Shown here in pieces: positions 46,600-56,330 of a stretch of 64,000 bases of DNA. The stretch comes from Oasisia sp. SBJ-2009. Its lineage: Eukaryota; Annelida; Polychaeta; Sabellida; Siboglinidae. The translations under genes and the position numbers were made by a program. Each line of letters starts with the position of its first letter. The stretch's first letter is position 1. Location of the stretch: NCBI GenBank assembly GCA_964017155.1, contig OZ024856.1, positions 13,743,625 to 13,807,624 on the forward strand, given 5' to 3'. Under the pieces are notes generated by a model. It was given only the letters and a program-made list of their open reading frames with translations. It ran no database searches and was not told where the DNA came from.

Positions 46600-46920
46600 T
46601 ACTTTTAAAGACTGAATGTCACCGAACGTTTTCGAAGCTGTTGATTTGACAGGTTATTTGTATAATATTGGAGTATCGCCACAGCTAGACTTGATGGATA
46701 ACTCAATTGTATCTGGATGTCATAAAAGCATGGGTTACCGAGAGGTCAAAACTCTTGTTGGAAGAGTCAGGTTTTGGTATGGGCAACAACATCTAAGTCA
46801 CGTTCGTGGATATGGTCTTAAATGTCGGTTTTATGTTGCGAATGGATCTTGCGTTAATGGTGCGTAAGGAAGATTTTGTAGTTAGGCAGGTTAGTTGATT
46901 CAATGACAGTGTCACGATAA
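46600..46920. repeat. Diverged duplicate of 44697-44985
   Basis: See 44697-44985. An 83-codon plus ORF spans this copy (46616-46867) but is not open in the other copy, so it is probably not a gene. Confidence 0.55.
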
Positions 46921-47370
46921 TTAGCCTGTCATGCTGTTGTGCTTGCTTGTACAGGTATGGGCTAGTAGGTCGATGGCCAGTCACTGGAAATATGTTGTTG
47001 ATGTCCACCTCAGCAGCATGAAACATGGATGCTTAGCTGCTGATTCCTTTGCTAATGTTTGACTAAACAGTTGAGGTATTCCATGGATGTGTAACTGTTG
47101 TGCAACAGTTGCAGAGATGGACTCACGAAAGATAATGGCAACATTTCCGCCTCTAGCGTTGGCTCGTGGAATGGGTTCATGTTTCCGTAAGCAAGGAAAT
47201 GTCTAGCTTGTTTTCAGTTATCAAATCCCGGATTTGTTGACACTTACCAAGCTCACACGCTGACCGGGTGTTCAGAAGAGCAGCTCTAAGGGAATTAGTT
47301 CTGCTACGTTCTTGCAATTTGACAGTGCTATGAACAGCGAAAGGAATTTACTCTCCTTCCGACCATGGTT
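46900..47370 (-). pseudogene. LINE endonuclease-domain fragment
   Basis: Minus-strand frames contain SLRAALLNTRSACELGKCQQ, IRDLITENKLDISLLTETW and RANARGGNVAIIFRESIS. NxRSxxxK...I..xxLDIxxLTETW...RxGGVA(I)(I)xR is the N-terminal APE-type endonuclease signature of CR1/L2/Jockey LINEs; TETW holds the metal-binding Glu. Frameshifts follow. It abuts the left boundary of segmental duplication unit 1. Confidence 0.75.
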
Positions 47371-48004
47371 ACAAACACACATGTGACACCATGTACACTC
47401 ACTTCTAAGGCATATCTGACAATATGTATGGCTTTGTAACACCGTTTCTTTGCTCCTTTATTTTTTTACCTGTCCACCCATATTTCTACACGTTCACAAC
47501 GGTTTTTACCCGTCCAAATGACGGGTGGACAGATCTCTGCATAAACCTATGTGTCGGTGTCTCATGACCTGAACTTCATCAATTTGACCATATCCAACAT
47601 CTCATCTCGTTCCAAGTTCACACAATCCTTCCTGCAGCCAACTTGCCTTGTCACCGTCGGTCGCTTGGACCGAGGACGGCGCTGGTGAAGTGTCCGTTGT
47701 GTGTTCTCAGGTGACGCAGGAGTGCGATCCTAGATCTTCTTGCAGCAGGAGAAGACTGTGGTGGGTCAACATCTAGAAGCCACTATATAACACGTCCGTG
47801 TGCTTCGACGTCATACATTCAAAACAGTGCATGTCATGCGACGACAGTGCAGCATTGTTTAAATGGATAACTTGTCACATTTGTTTGGTCAAATTTAAAA
47901 TATAACATCCAACACAACATACACATATAAACATTTGCTTGACGATCTTTTTGATGGATGATGATATTACTCAAAATATTTCATTATTGAAGACTCCAGT
48001 CGCA

Positions 48005-48590
48005 GTGACGTCACCACAACGTGTATGAGCACAAATATATTTTCGCAGATGCGCAACTCTGGCCGTATTCTACCACATCAGCACTCTTGTCTAGGAATGC
48101 CAAATTGGCAGAAATTCATACTTTTTAATGCCTTGTCAGGATTTTTGATTGTTGTGTTTGACCTGTTTATAGGAATACACCAGTGTCTTCCACCTACCAT
48201 GTAGTTGTTCGGGTGTGACTGTGTACCCATTCAGTTTCATTATGTCATCAATCCGCTTCCACATGCCATTGTGACAAATAAGCTTTCTATTTTGGTCATC
48301 GTACATGGTCTCATGAACAATGTCAATGAGTAGTTTCGTTGCCGCACTGGTCCACACAAAATAAATTTCGCAATGTTTAGTTATTACTACCACACTGTTG
48401 AAATGATATGGTTTTATTGTAAATGATTAACATATGCTTAGTGACTGACAATTTAATAATTTTCTCATACTTTTATCAAATATTCAAACGTGAGTTTCTT
48501 ACCCAAAACAGGGCCTAGATATTTATACTCATTAACTACTTTGTCATTATTTTCATCAAATATTTTGTATGAAAATTACTTTTCAACCTA
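48005..48590 (-). pseudogene. Myb/SANT-like copy (unit 1, first)
   Basis: The minus frame 48393-48136 reads LLIDIVHETMYDDQNRKLIC, GMWKRIDDIMKLNGYTVTPE and GRWKTLVYSYKQVKHNN, so helices 2 and 3 of the domain are complete here, unlike at 43751. It ends early after NQKS, and downstream (48135-48005) the rest is frameshifted (SADLAFLDKSADV-like). The duplicate is at 53785-54330 in unit 2, where further indels break the frame. Confidence 0.6.
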
Positions 48591-48597
48591 CTGACAT
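48591..48597. repeat. 7-bp target-site duplication, left
   Basis: CTGACAT; matches 49884-49890. Unit 2 has a single copy at 54339-54345. Confidence 0.85.
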
Positions 48598-49883
48598 CAT
48601 ACATGTTAAGTCTCCCGGTTTCGCCGGGAGCCTCCCGGTATTGTACTACATCTCCTGGTCTCCCGGCGGGAGCAGCAAATCTCCCGGTTTTCAATGAAAG
48701 CCAAACAAACAAATTCTACCTAACTTACCCAGCTGCGTGTAGATAATTGGTTTACTTTCTGGCTGGATATTGTCTCATGTATTGTTCTGTGTCGCCTCAC
48801 AATGGGCGAATGGAAATGCCAGTTAAAACTAATAGAAGTAATTGCAATCGAGTCCGAGACTGAGCTAATTTAATGCACACAAAGTACAAACAGAGTCAGA
48901 GACACCGGCCGCGCGGACAACAAATTGAACAATGGCCTGAATTGGAGTTATTTAAATCACAACTTACTTTGATCACTTAACATCTAAAACAGTCGAATAA
49001 ATATCTAGGTGCAATGCCTACCCCTTGCCTGCAGTTGACATTGTTTATAAGCGTTATGTGAGCACCGCGAACAACTCCGATACCCTATTATCGCCCACCG
49101 TATACGTTCTGGTTTTGTAGGGCAAAGCTCAATCCATTCACATCTACACAAATAATGCCCATCCATACATCTACACTACATATGCATGTTTTAAAGTTGA
49201 TGTACTTATTGCTAAACATTACTATTTGAGTATATTAGACATGTAAATGAAAAACATTCTTATTAACAAACGAAATGCATGCTTGTTATAATGTCTCCCA
49301 ACCAAGCCTAGGTTACCATGGCTCAGACTGGCTTACAAATAATAAATGCTATGTTCAGGTTTTACATGTAAAGATAAAGTTAGTTATGTAATACATTTTG
49401 TATAATAAAATATCATGTAGATGCTCCTGCTTTTCATACAAGGGATTCTTTGCAAAATATGATGAATATCAGAAGTTGAACAAACATGTTAATGTTATAC
49501 CTGAATGGCAAGAACACAAGTAAATTACTGAACATTGTAATTTTATTGGTTTATGAACATGTCTTCTTTTTAAGTTACAAGAGCTAAACAGCAACACATT
49601 TTTTATTAAAAAAAATTACAATAATGTTTTTTTTATTATGTATGGTGTATTATGACTGGTGAACTGTTAGTAATAATACAGTTGTATGTGTTAATCAATA
49701 GAATGTAATCCTTTTGTGAAATATAGTGTATATTATTTGCAAATATGGTTAAAAATTCAATTTACGCATAAAAGCCCGATTTTCCAAGACCCTCCGATTT
49801 ACGTATAAAAGCCCGATTTTCTGAGACCCTCCGATTTACGTATAAATCTACTGTTTTGGCATTTCTGAAACTTAACATGTATG
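48598..49883. mobile_element. Non-autonomous DNA transposon, 1286 bp, 14-bp TIR, 7-bp TSD
   Basis: Perfect terminal inverted repeats CATACATGTTAAGT / ACTTAACATGTATG. Unit 2 preserves the uninterrupted target, so the borders and the CTGACAT duplication are certain. The left subterminal region has repeated CTCCCGG boxes (TCTCCCGGTTTCGCCGGGAG). The right one has two copies of a ~38-bp CTCCGATTTACGTATAAAAG unit plus a third partial. There is no ORF above 60 codons. A 7-bp duplication fits none of the commonest superfamilies exactly (hAT and P usually 8 bp, Dada 6-7 bp), so I leave it unassigned. Confidence 0.92.
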
Positions 49884-49890
49884 CTGACAT
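49884..49890. repeat. 7-bp target-site duplication, right
   Basis: CTGACAT, immediately after the right TIR. Confidence 0.85.
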
Positions 49891-50163
49891 AAGTATAAAT
49901 CATGTGTCAGCCAGTGTGTGCGTGCATGCTGGTCTTGCAAGCAGTCAGTAATCTCAGCCTGTGTCCTTCGAAGCGATCATGCACATTGCACACCTCTAGC
50001 CAATCTACTAAGTCATTGGATCTGGAAAACAAACACACTGTTGCACATCATTGGTCAATGTTTAAATCTCCCTTTTCTTGAGTTAGTCCGGAATCACATC
50101 GCAACACGACAGGAATGGTATCCATGGAATGATGATTGCACTCTTTTGTTTGAACACCGACTC

Positions 50164-50574
50164 TTAGTAAGCTGGTAACCACCTCAATATGAGCAACATC
50201 GACTCATTTACGATTACACCACCAGTTGTAGTAGCTTGTCTGCTACAATGGAAGGTAATGACTTGCATCCTGCAACATTTATCCTTGAAGTACAGACAGA
50301 AGTGAAGATGTCTGAGCAGGAATGTGACTATGGGGGTGATCCTATTGATTCGAGATGTTTGCCGGTACTCGGACAAGTCATTGACAGCCATTGCTGAGTG
50401 AGAAAGTGCGACAACGTGATTGGAACCTCCATTACGTTGTGGGAAACTACGTGTTTCCAGAACGTTGGCAGACACTACATCAACATGTAAATAGTCAAAA
50501 CAGCATCTATGCCACTGTCGCATGACATCACCACAATGTGTATGAGCACAAATACATTTTACACAGATGTACAA
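50164..50574 (-). other. 136-codon ORF conserved in both duplication units
   Basis: The minus-strand frame (starting MYICVKCICAHTH) is open here and in unit 2 (54659-55069), with three amino-acid differences (R/W, R/Q and F/Y). The units themselves are that similar, so openness is not evidence of selection. On the opposite strand a 50-codon ORF (50242-50394, starting MEGNDLHPATFILEVQ) is also open in both. No domain is recognised in either. Confidence 0.25.
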
Positions 50575-51070
50575 CTCTGGCGGTATTCTACCACATCAGC
50601 ACTCTTGTCTAGGAAGGCCAAATCGGCAAAAAATTCATGTTTCCTAATCCCTTGTCCAGATCTCTGATCCGTTTATACGAAGACACCAGTGTTTTCCACC
50701 TTCCACAATTGTTCGGGTGTGAAAGTGTACCCATTCAGTTTCAGTATGTGGTCAGTCAGAACCACCTTGGTCATCCTACATGTTCTTGTGAACAATGTTA
50801 ATTAGTAGCTTCGTTGTAGGTCCACATGCATGCAAAATCAATTTCACAGTGTTTAGTTATAACTACTACACTGTTGAAATTATATATTTTTATTCAAAAT
50901 AATTAGCACATGTTTACTGACTGACAGTAACAATTTTCTCATATTTCTATCAAATATTTAAAACGTGATTTTCTTATCCAAAACTGTGCCTAGACAGTTA
51001 TACTCATTATCTACTTTGTCATTATTTTCATAAAATATAGTGTATGAAAATTACTTTTTAACCTGTACCT
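50525..51070 (-). pseudogene. Myb/SANT-like copy (unit 1, second, decayed)
   Basis: Nucleotide-level match to 48010-48590 (CTACCACATCAGCACTCTTGTCTAGGAA...; ...GTGTTTAGTTATAACTACTACACTGTTGAAAT). It lacks a continuous reading frame and has lost the segment coding for WKRIDDIMK. The duplicate lies at 55020-55570. Confidence 0.6.
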
Positions 51071-51094
51071 TTAAATCATGTATCGGCCACTAAC

Positions 51095-51145
<51 letters not shown>

Positions 51146-51146
51146 A
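51095..51146. repeat. (GCGT)n microsatellite
   Basis: About 13 perfect units. The homologous site in unit 2 is 55593-55649. Confidence 0.95.
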
Positions 51147-51149
51147 CCT

Positions 51150-51845
51150 ACCATGTTGGAGCCTTCTGTGTGACGGCTGATGCAGCGATTTCTTGTTGGA
51201 CATTGTGCAACATTTCTGCATCTACATTGAAAACGAATACGTAATTATAATCCTGCTTTTGAATGTGTACTGAATAATTTATACAACGAGACATCATGCA
51301 ATGAAAACTATTTGAAATCAATAATTATTGTTTGTACACATACAGATACATATAAATAATAGCAAATGACCCTAACTACATTACTACATGTTATACAAAT
51401 TACATTTTGCTCACCCTCACCGGTGATGATATAATATATTTATTGAGGATGGCTCAGCTAAATACAGTGTATATTAAAATATACACTAGATTTATTTTCA
51501 GTGAGGTTCTCATACACACAATCGTACAGACACTGGTACTGTACTAAGTAAAAGTAATGGGAGCCTGTAGTTTCTGGAGCGAGAGAAGGCAAGAAAAACA
51601 GAAACAAATGTGGGTGGAAAATAGTGATGCCCTTTAATTACACAATTAAAGAGAAGTCAGTATACAAGACTATGAGCATTGTCATTGGCCTAGATAAATA
51701 AAGCAAATCCCCTTAAAAGCATAGATGTCATGTTTGTCAATGGGGATTGCACGAGAAATTACCTAAGCAACTAACTAAGCAAAATAAATGTGGGGGCCAG
51801 AAACCACCCCCACAATATAGTACAATGTAAACATTGAGATAAACA
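51150..51845. other. Non-coding tail of unit 1
   Basis: AT-rich, no ORF. Ends with GGGGGCCAGAAACCACCCCC, a short GC hairpin-like string (51793-51812), and the uninterrupted LINE target ATGTAAACATTGAG. Confidence 0.5.
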
Positions 51846-51985
51846 AAACCACAATGATGCAATAAGGTATTGTATTTACAGGTGATTGTCAAAGCAGTAA
51901 CGTTAAACATTATTTAGTAGTCACTTTGCACAACACATGCATTTACAAGTAATTTTCTAACGCGGCAAGTACCATACGTTTAACA

Positions 51986-52529
51986 TTATTTCACCATCGC
52001 TCTGAAGGACCCTCCTCCAACCAACTCTTGATAGAATTCAACTGTTGGGGGTGGCACGTGGGACTGTCTAACATATACCTGCAGTAAAAGGGTGAACCAG
52101 TCTCTAATGACTGCAGTGGAGTTAACTTTCTCAACAACCTCGTTAAAGTGCATGTCAATTAAAATGTGATTAGGCATTTTTAACGCAAACATACCAGAGT
52201 ATATCATTACAACGTTTAACTCACCACGACGGTGTGTGATGGGTCGTGCGCGGTTTTGTTTTTGCGGTCGCATCGGATGGTGTGAAGTTTGAAAGTCTTG
52301 TTCTGTTTTCGAAATGGTTTTTTGCAGTGGAGACAATTCACCCCTGTGGTCAATGACGTGGACTACAAGAACGAACGAATGAATGAGATTTTTACTAATG
52401 TAATTTACAATAATATTGTACGTATTCGCGTTTTCAAAACGTGTTAACACGAAAAATTTAAATCGAAATGTACCATTGACAAATACTTACCACACTTCCT
52501 GCTTTGTGGTGTCTCCCCGACGCTGTCAT
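51986..52529 (-). CDS. Three-exon C2HC zinc-finger microprotein (89 codons)
   Basis: Predicted exons on the minus strand are 52529-52491, 52362-52225 and 52078-51986. All introns are GT-AG and phase 0 (128 and 146 bp), with donors GTG|GTAAGT and GTG|GTGAGT and acceptors TTCTTGTAG and TTTACTGCAG. Exon 1 encodes MTASGRHHKAGSV. Exon 2 encodes a C-x2-C-x12-H-x4-C finger within NCLHCKKPFRKQNKTFKLH and continues TIRC. Exon 3 encodes VYVRQSHVPPPTVEFYQEL and ends RAMVK-stop. Total 13+46+30 residues. The exon 1/intron 1/exon 2 structure is shared with the damaged paralogue at 28704-29166. It lies in the unique spacer between the two duplication units. A role in nucleic-acid binding is inferred from the finger only. 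Without splicing, a 154-codon ORF (52450-51986) reads through in another frame over exon 2 and is probably an artefact. More exons upstream are possible. Confidence 0.55.
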
Positions 52530-52879
52530 TTTTTGCTCATAATATCTAGGATCGGTTAACAAGGGGTTTGCCATATCGATGCAGGATAATGAATGACAAT
52601 CCTCGAAACCGGTTTGGTTATATACGTTTATAAGTGGGCGCTTGGGTCACGTGCGCGGGTCGAATCGTTACAACCAATCACAACTCGACAAACACGCACG
52701 ATTACACAACGATAAATTGTTACAAGAATGCAATTTCTGGTATAAGCGCACCGTTTTATTGCAACATTGTATCGAGTTGGATGGAAAAAACAGCGGAGTC
52801 ATAGAGTAAAATATTAAGTCACGTGATCGATTAGCCGAATACGTATGACTCCACCTGTTCTTTCACCAAGTTTATAACT

Positions 52880-53076
52880 TGTCATCTATCCGCGAGGGGA
52901 CGCTACATAACCCCTAACGCCATTTTGACATAATTTAAAAAAGAAGACACAAATTTTGCCAGTGCTAGTTCGTGACTTGTCCACCAGGCGGCACACCTAG
53001 TGTATGATCTATCCGCCAGATGGCGCCACTAGTACACAACTTATCCGCCTGAGGACGCCACTTGACCTGTGGAATT
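52880..53076. promoter_or_regulatory. Array of CTCF-like motifs (32-bp tandem) upstream of the zinc-finger gene
   Basis: CCACCAGGCGGCAC (52981), CCGCCAGATGGCGCC (53013) and CCGCCTGAGGACGCC (53045) are spaced exactly 32 bp apart. A fourth, TCCGCGAGGGGACGC, is at 52889. They resemble the CTCF core (CCASYAGRKGGC). CACGTG E-boxes occur nearby (52639-52656, 52820-52826). Binding is not demonstrated. Confidence 0.45.
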
Positions 53077-53764
53077 CCGCCGCGCCAAGTACCAAACGAT
53101 AAGACCCTGACATACTACTCATGTGACACCATTTACACTCACTTCTAAGGCATATCTGACAATATGTATGGCTTTGTAACCCCGTTTCTTTGCTCCTTTA
53201 TTTTTTTACCTGTCCACCATTATTTCTACATGTCCACAACGGTTTTTACCCGACCAAATGACGGGTGGACAGATCTCTGCATAAAGCTATGTGTCGGTGT
53301 CTCATGACCCGAACTTCATCAATTTGACCATATCCAACATCTCATCTCGTTCCAAGTTCGCACAATCCTTCCTGCAGCCAACTTGCCTTGTCACCGTCGG
53401 TCGCTTGGAACGAGGACGGCGCTGGTGAAGTGTCCGTCGTGTGTTCTCATGTGATGCAGGAGTGCGATCCTAGATCTTCTTGCAGCAGGAGAAGACTGGT
53501 GAGTCAACATCTAGAAGCCGCTATATAACACGTCCGTGTGCTTCGACGTCATACATTCAAAACAGTGAAACAGTGCATGTCATGCGACGACAGTGCAGCA
53601 TTGTTTAAATGGATAACTTGTCACATTTGTTTGGTCAAATTTAAAATATAACATCCAACACAACATACACATATAAACATTTGCTTGACGATCTTTTTGA
53701 TGGGTGATGATATTAATCAAAATATTTCATTATTGAAGACTCCGGTCGCAGTGATGTCACCACA

Positions 53765-54330
53765 ATGTGTATGAGCACAAATATATTTTCGCAGATGCGC
53801 AACTCTGGCCGTATTCTACCACATCAGCACTCTTGTCTAGGAATGCCAAATCGGCAGAAATTCATACTTTTTAATGCCTTATCAGGATTTTTGATTGTTG
53901 TGTTTGACCTGTTTATAGGAAGACACCAGTGTCTTCCACCTACCACGTAGTTGTTCGGGTGTGAATGTGTACCCACTCAGTTTCATTTTGTCATCAATCC
54001 GCTTCCACATGCCATTGTGACAAATAAGCTTTCTGTCTGTTGGTCATCGTACATGTTCTCGTGAACAATGTCAGCGAGTAGTTTCGTTGCCGCACTGGTC
54101 CACACAAAATAAATTTCACAATGTTTAGTTATTACTACTACACTGTTGAAATGATATGGTTTTATTGTAAATGATTAACATATGCTTAGTGACTGACAAT
54201 TTAATAATTTTCTCATACTTTTATCAAATATTCAAACGTGAGTTTCTTATCCAAAACAGGGCCTAGATATTTATACTCATTAACTACTTTATCATTATTT
54301 TCATCGAATATTTTGTATGAAAATTACTTT
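53765..54330 (-). pseudogene. Myb/SANT-like copy (unit 2, first)
   Basis: Same sequence as 48005-48590 with a few indels (for example TTTTGTCATCAATCC and CTGTCTGTTGGTC), so the minus frame is no longer continuous. The domain text (DIVHENMY, GRWKTLVSSYK) is still readable across frames. Confidence 0.55.
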
Positions 54331-54368
54331 TCAACCTACTGACATAAGTATAAATCATGTGTCAGCCA

Positions 54369-54377
54369 GTGTGTGTG

Positions 54378-54424
<47 letters not shown>
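54369..54424. repeat. (GTGC)n microsatellite
   Basis: About 13 units. The homologous site in unit 1 (49914-49930) has only GTGTGTGCGTGCATGC, so this tract expanded or contracted after duplication. Confidence 0.95.
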
Positions 54425-55019
54425 TAGTCTTGCAAGCAGTCAGTAATCTCAGCCTGTGTCCTTCGAAGCGATCATGCACATTGCACACCTCTAGCCAATC
54501 TACTAAGTCATTGGATCTGGAAAACAAACGTACTGTTGGACGTCATTGCTCGATGTTTAAATCTCCCTTTTCTTGAGTTAGTCCGGAATCACATCGCAAC
54601 ACGACAGGAATGGTATCCATGGAATGATGATTGCACTCTTTTGTTTGAACACCGACTCTTAGTAAGCTGGTAACCACCTCAATATGAGCAACATCGACTC
54701 ATTTACGATTACACCACCAGTTGTAGTAGCTTGTCTGCTACAATGGAAGGTAATGACTTGCATCCTGCAACATTTATCCTTGAAGTACAGACAGTAGTGA
54801 AGATGTCTGAGCAGGAATGTGACTATGGGGGTGATCCTATTGATTTGAGATGTTTGCCAGTACTCGGACAAGTCGTTGACAGCCATTGCTGAGTGAGAAA
54901 GTGCGACAACGTGATTGGAACCTCCATTACGTTGTGGGAAACTACGTGTTTCCAGAACGTTGGCAGACACTACATCAACATGTAAATAGTCAAAACAGCA
55001 TCTATGCCACTGTCGCATG

Positions 55020-55570
55020 ACATCACCACAATGTGTATGAGCACAAATACATTTTACACAGATGTACAACTCTGGTGGTATTCTACCACATCAGCACTCT
55101 TGTCTAGGAAGGCCAAATCGGCAGAAAATTCATGTTTCCTAATGCCTTGTCCAGATCTCTGATCCGTTTATACGAAGACACCAGTGTTTTCCACCTTCCA
55201 CAATTGTTCGGGTGTGAAAGTGTACCCATTCAGTTTCAGTATGTGGTCAGTCAAAACCACCTTGGTCATCGTACATGTTCTTGTGAACAATGTTAATTAG
55301 TAGTTTCGTTGCCGCACTGGCCCACACTGCATGCAAGCAAAATAAATGTCCCAGTGTTTAGTTATAACTACTAACACTGTTGAAATTATATATTTTTATT
55401 CAAAATAATTAGCACATGTTTACTGAGTGACAGTAACAATTTTCTCATATTTCTATCAAATATTTCAAACGTGATTTTCTTATCCAAAACTGTGCCTAGA
55501 CAGTTATACTCATTATCTACTTTGTCATTATTTTCATAAAATATTGTGTATGAAAATTACTTTTGAACCT
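55020..55570 (-). pseudogene. Myb/SANT-like copy (unit 2, second, decayed)
   Basis: Duplicate of 50525-51070, slightly better preserved at GCCGCACTGGCCCACACTGCATGCAAG, where unit 1 has a deletion. No continuous frame. Confidence 0.5.
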
Positions 55571-55592
55571 GGACCTTTAAATCATGTATCGG

Positions 55593-55593
55593 C

Positions 55594-55648
<55 letters not shown>

Positions 55649-55649
55649 A
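55593..55649. repeat. (GCGT)n microsatellite
   Basis: About 14 units, counterpart of 51095-51146. Confidence 0.95.
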
Positions 55650-56330
55650 CCTACCATGTTGGAGCCTACTGTGAAAGTGCCGATGCAGCGATTTCTTGTT
55701 GCACATTGTGCAACATTTCGGCATTTACATTGAAAATGAATACGTAATTATAATCCTGCTTTTGAATGTGTGCTGTATAATTTATGCAATAAGACATCAT
55801 GCAATGAAAACTATTTGAAATCAATCATTGTTGTTCGTACACATAGAGATATGTATTAATAACTGCATATGACCCTAACTACATTACTATATGTTATACA
55901 AATTACATTTTGCTCATCCTCACCGGTGATGATATATTTATTGAGGATGGCTCAGCTAAATACAGTGTATATTAAAATATACACTATATTTCTTTTCAGT
56001 GAGGTCCTCATACACACAATCATACAGACACCGGTACTGTACTAAGTAAAAGTAATGGGAGCCTGCAGTTTATGGAGCGAGAGATAGCAAGAAAAATTGA
56101 AACAAATGTGGGTGGAAAATAGTGATGCCCTTTAATTACACAATTAAAGAGAAGTCATAGTATACAAGACTATGAGCATTGTCATTGGCCTAGATAAATA
56201 AAGCAAATCCCCTTAAAAGCATAGATGTCATGTTTGTCAATGGGGATTGCACGAGAAATTACCTAAGCAACTAACTAAGCAAAATAAATGTGGGGGCCAG
56301 AAACCACCCCCACAATATAGTACCATGTAA

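Larger units (their letters stand above)
47380..51845. repeat. Segmental duplication unit 1 (3.2 kb plus a 1286-bp insertion)
   Basis: Collinear with 53120-58489 from ATGTGACACCAT to ACATTGAGATAAAC. Without insertions the units are ~3.18 and ~3.23 kb and nearly identical. Contents in order: LINE-like 3' sequence with a minus-strand SRIALLRHLRTHNGH string; Myb/SANT copy 1; a (GTGC)n site; an ORF-bearing segment; Myb/SANT copy 2; a second (GTGC)n site; and a tail with repeated AT-rich sequence. Confidence 0.95.

Noticed and set aside
46616..46867. 83-codon plus ORF as a gene
   Set aside because: The homologous duplicate at 44697-44985 is not open and no domain is seen.
50164..50574. Conserved 136-codon gene duplicated at 54659-55069
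   Set aside because: The two duplication units are nearly identical over their whole length, so conservation of the ORF is not informative; no domain and no start context.
51986..52450. Unspliced 154-codon ORF
   Set aside because: The spliced model uses three phase-0 consensus introns and recovers a zinc finger in a different frame of exon 2; the long frame crosses intron sequence shared with the paralogue.
54373..54576. Cys-Val-Arg-Ala repeat ORF (and the similar one at 55544-55747)
   Set aside because: Generated by (GTGC)n microsatellites.
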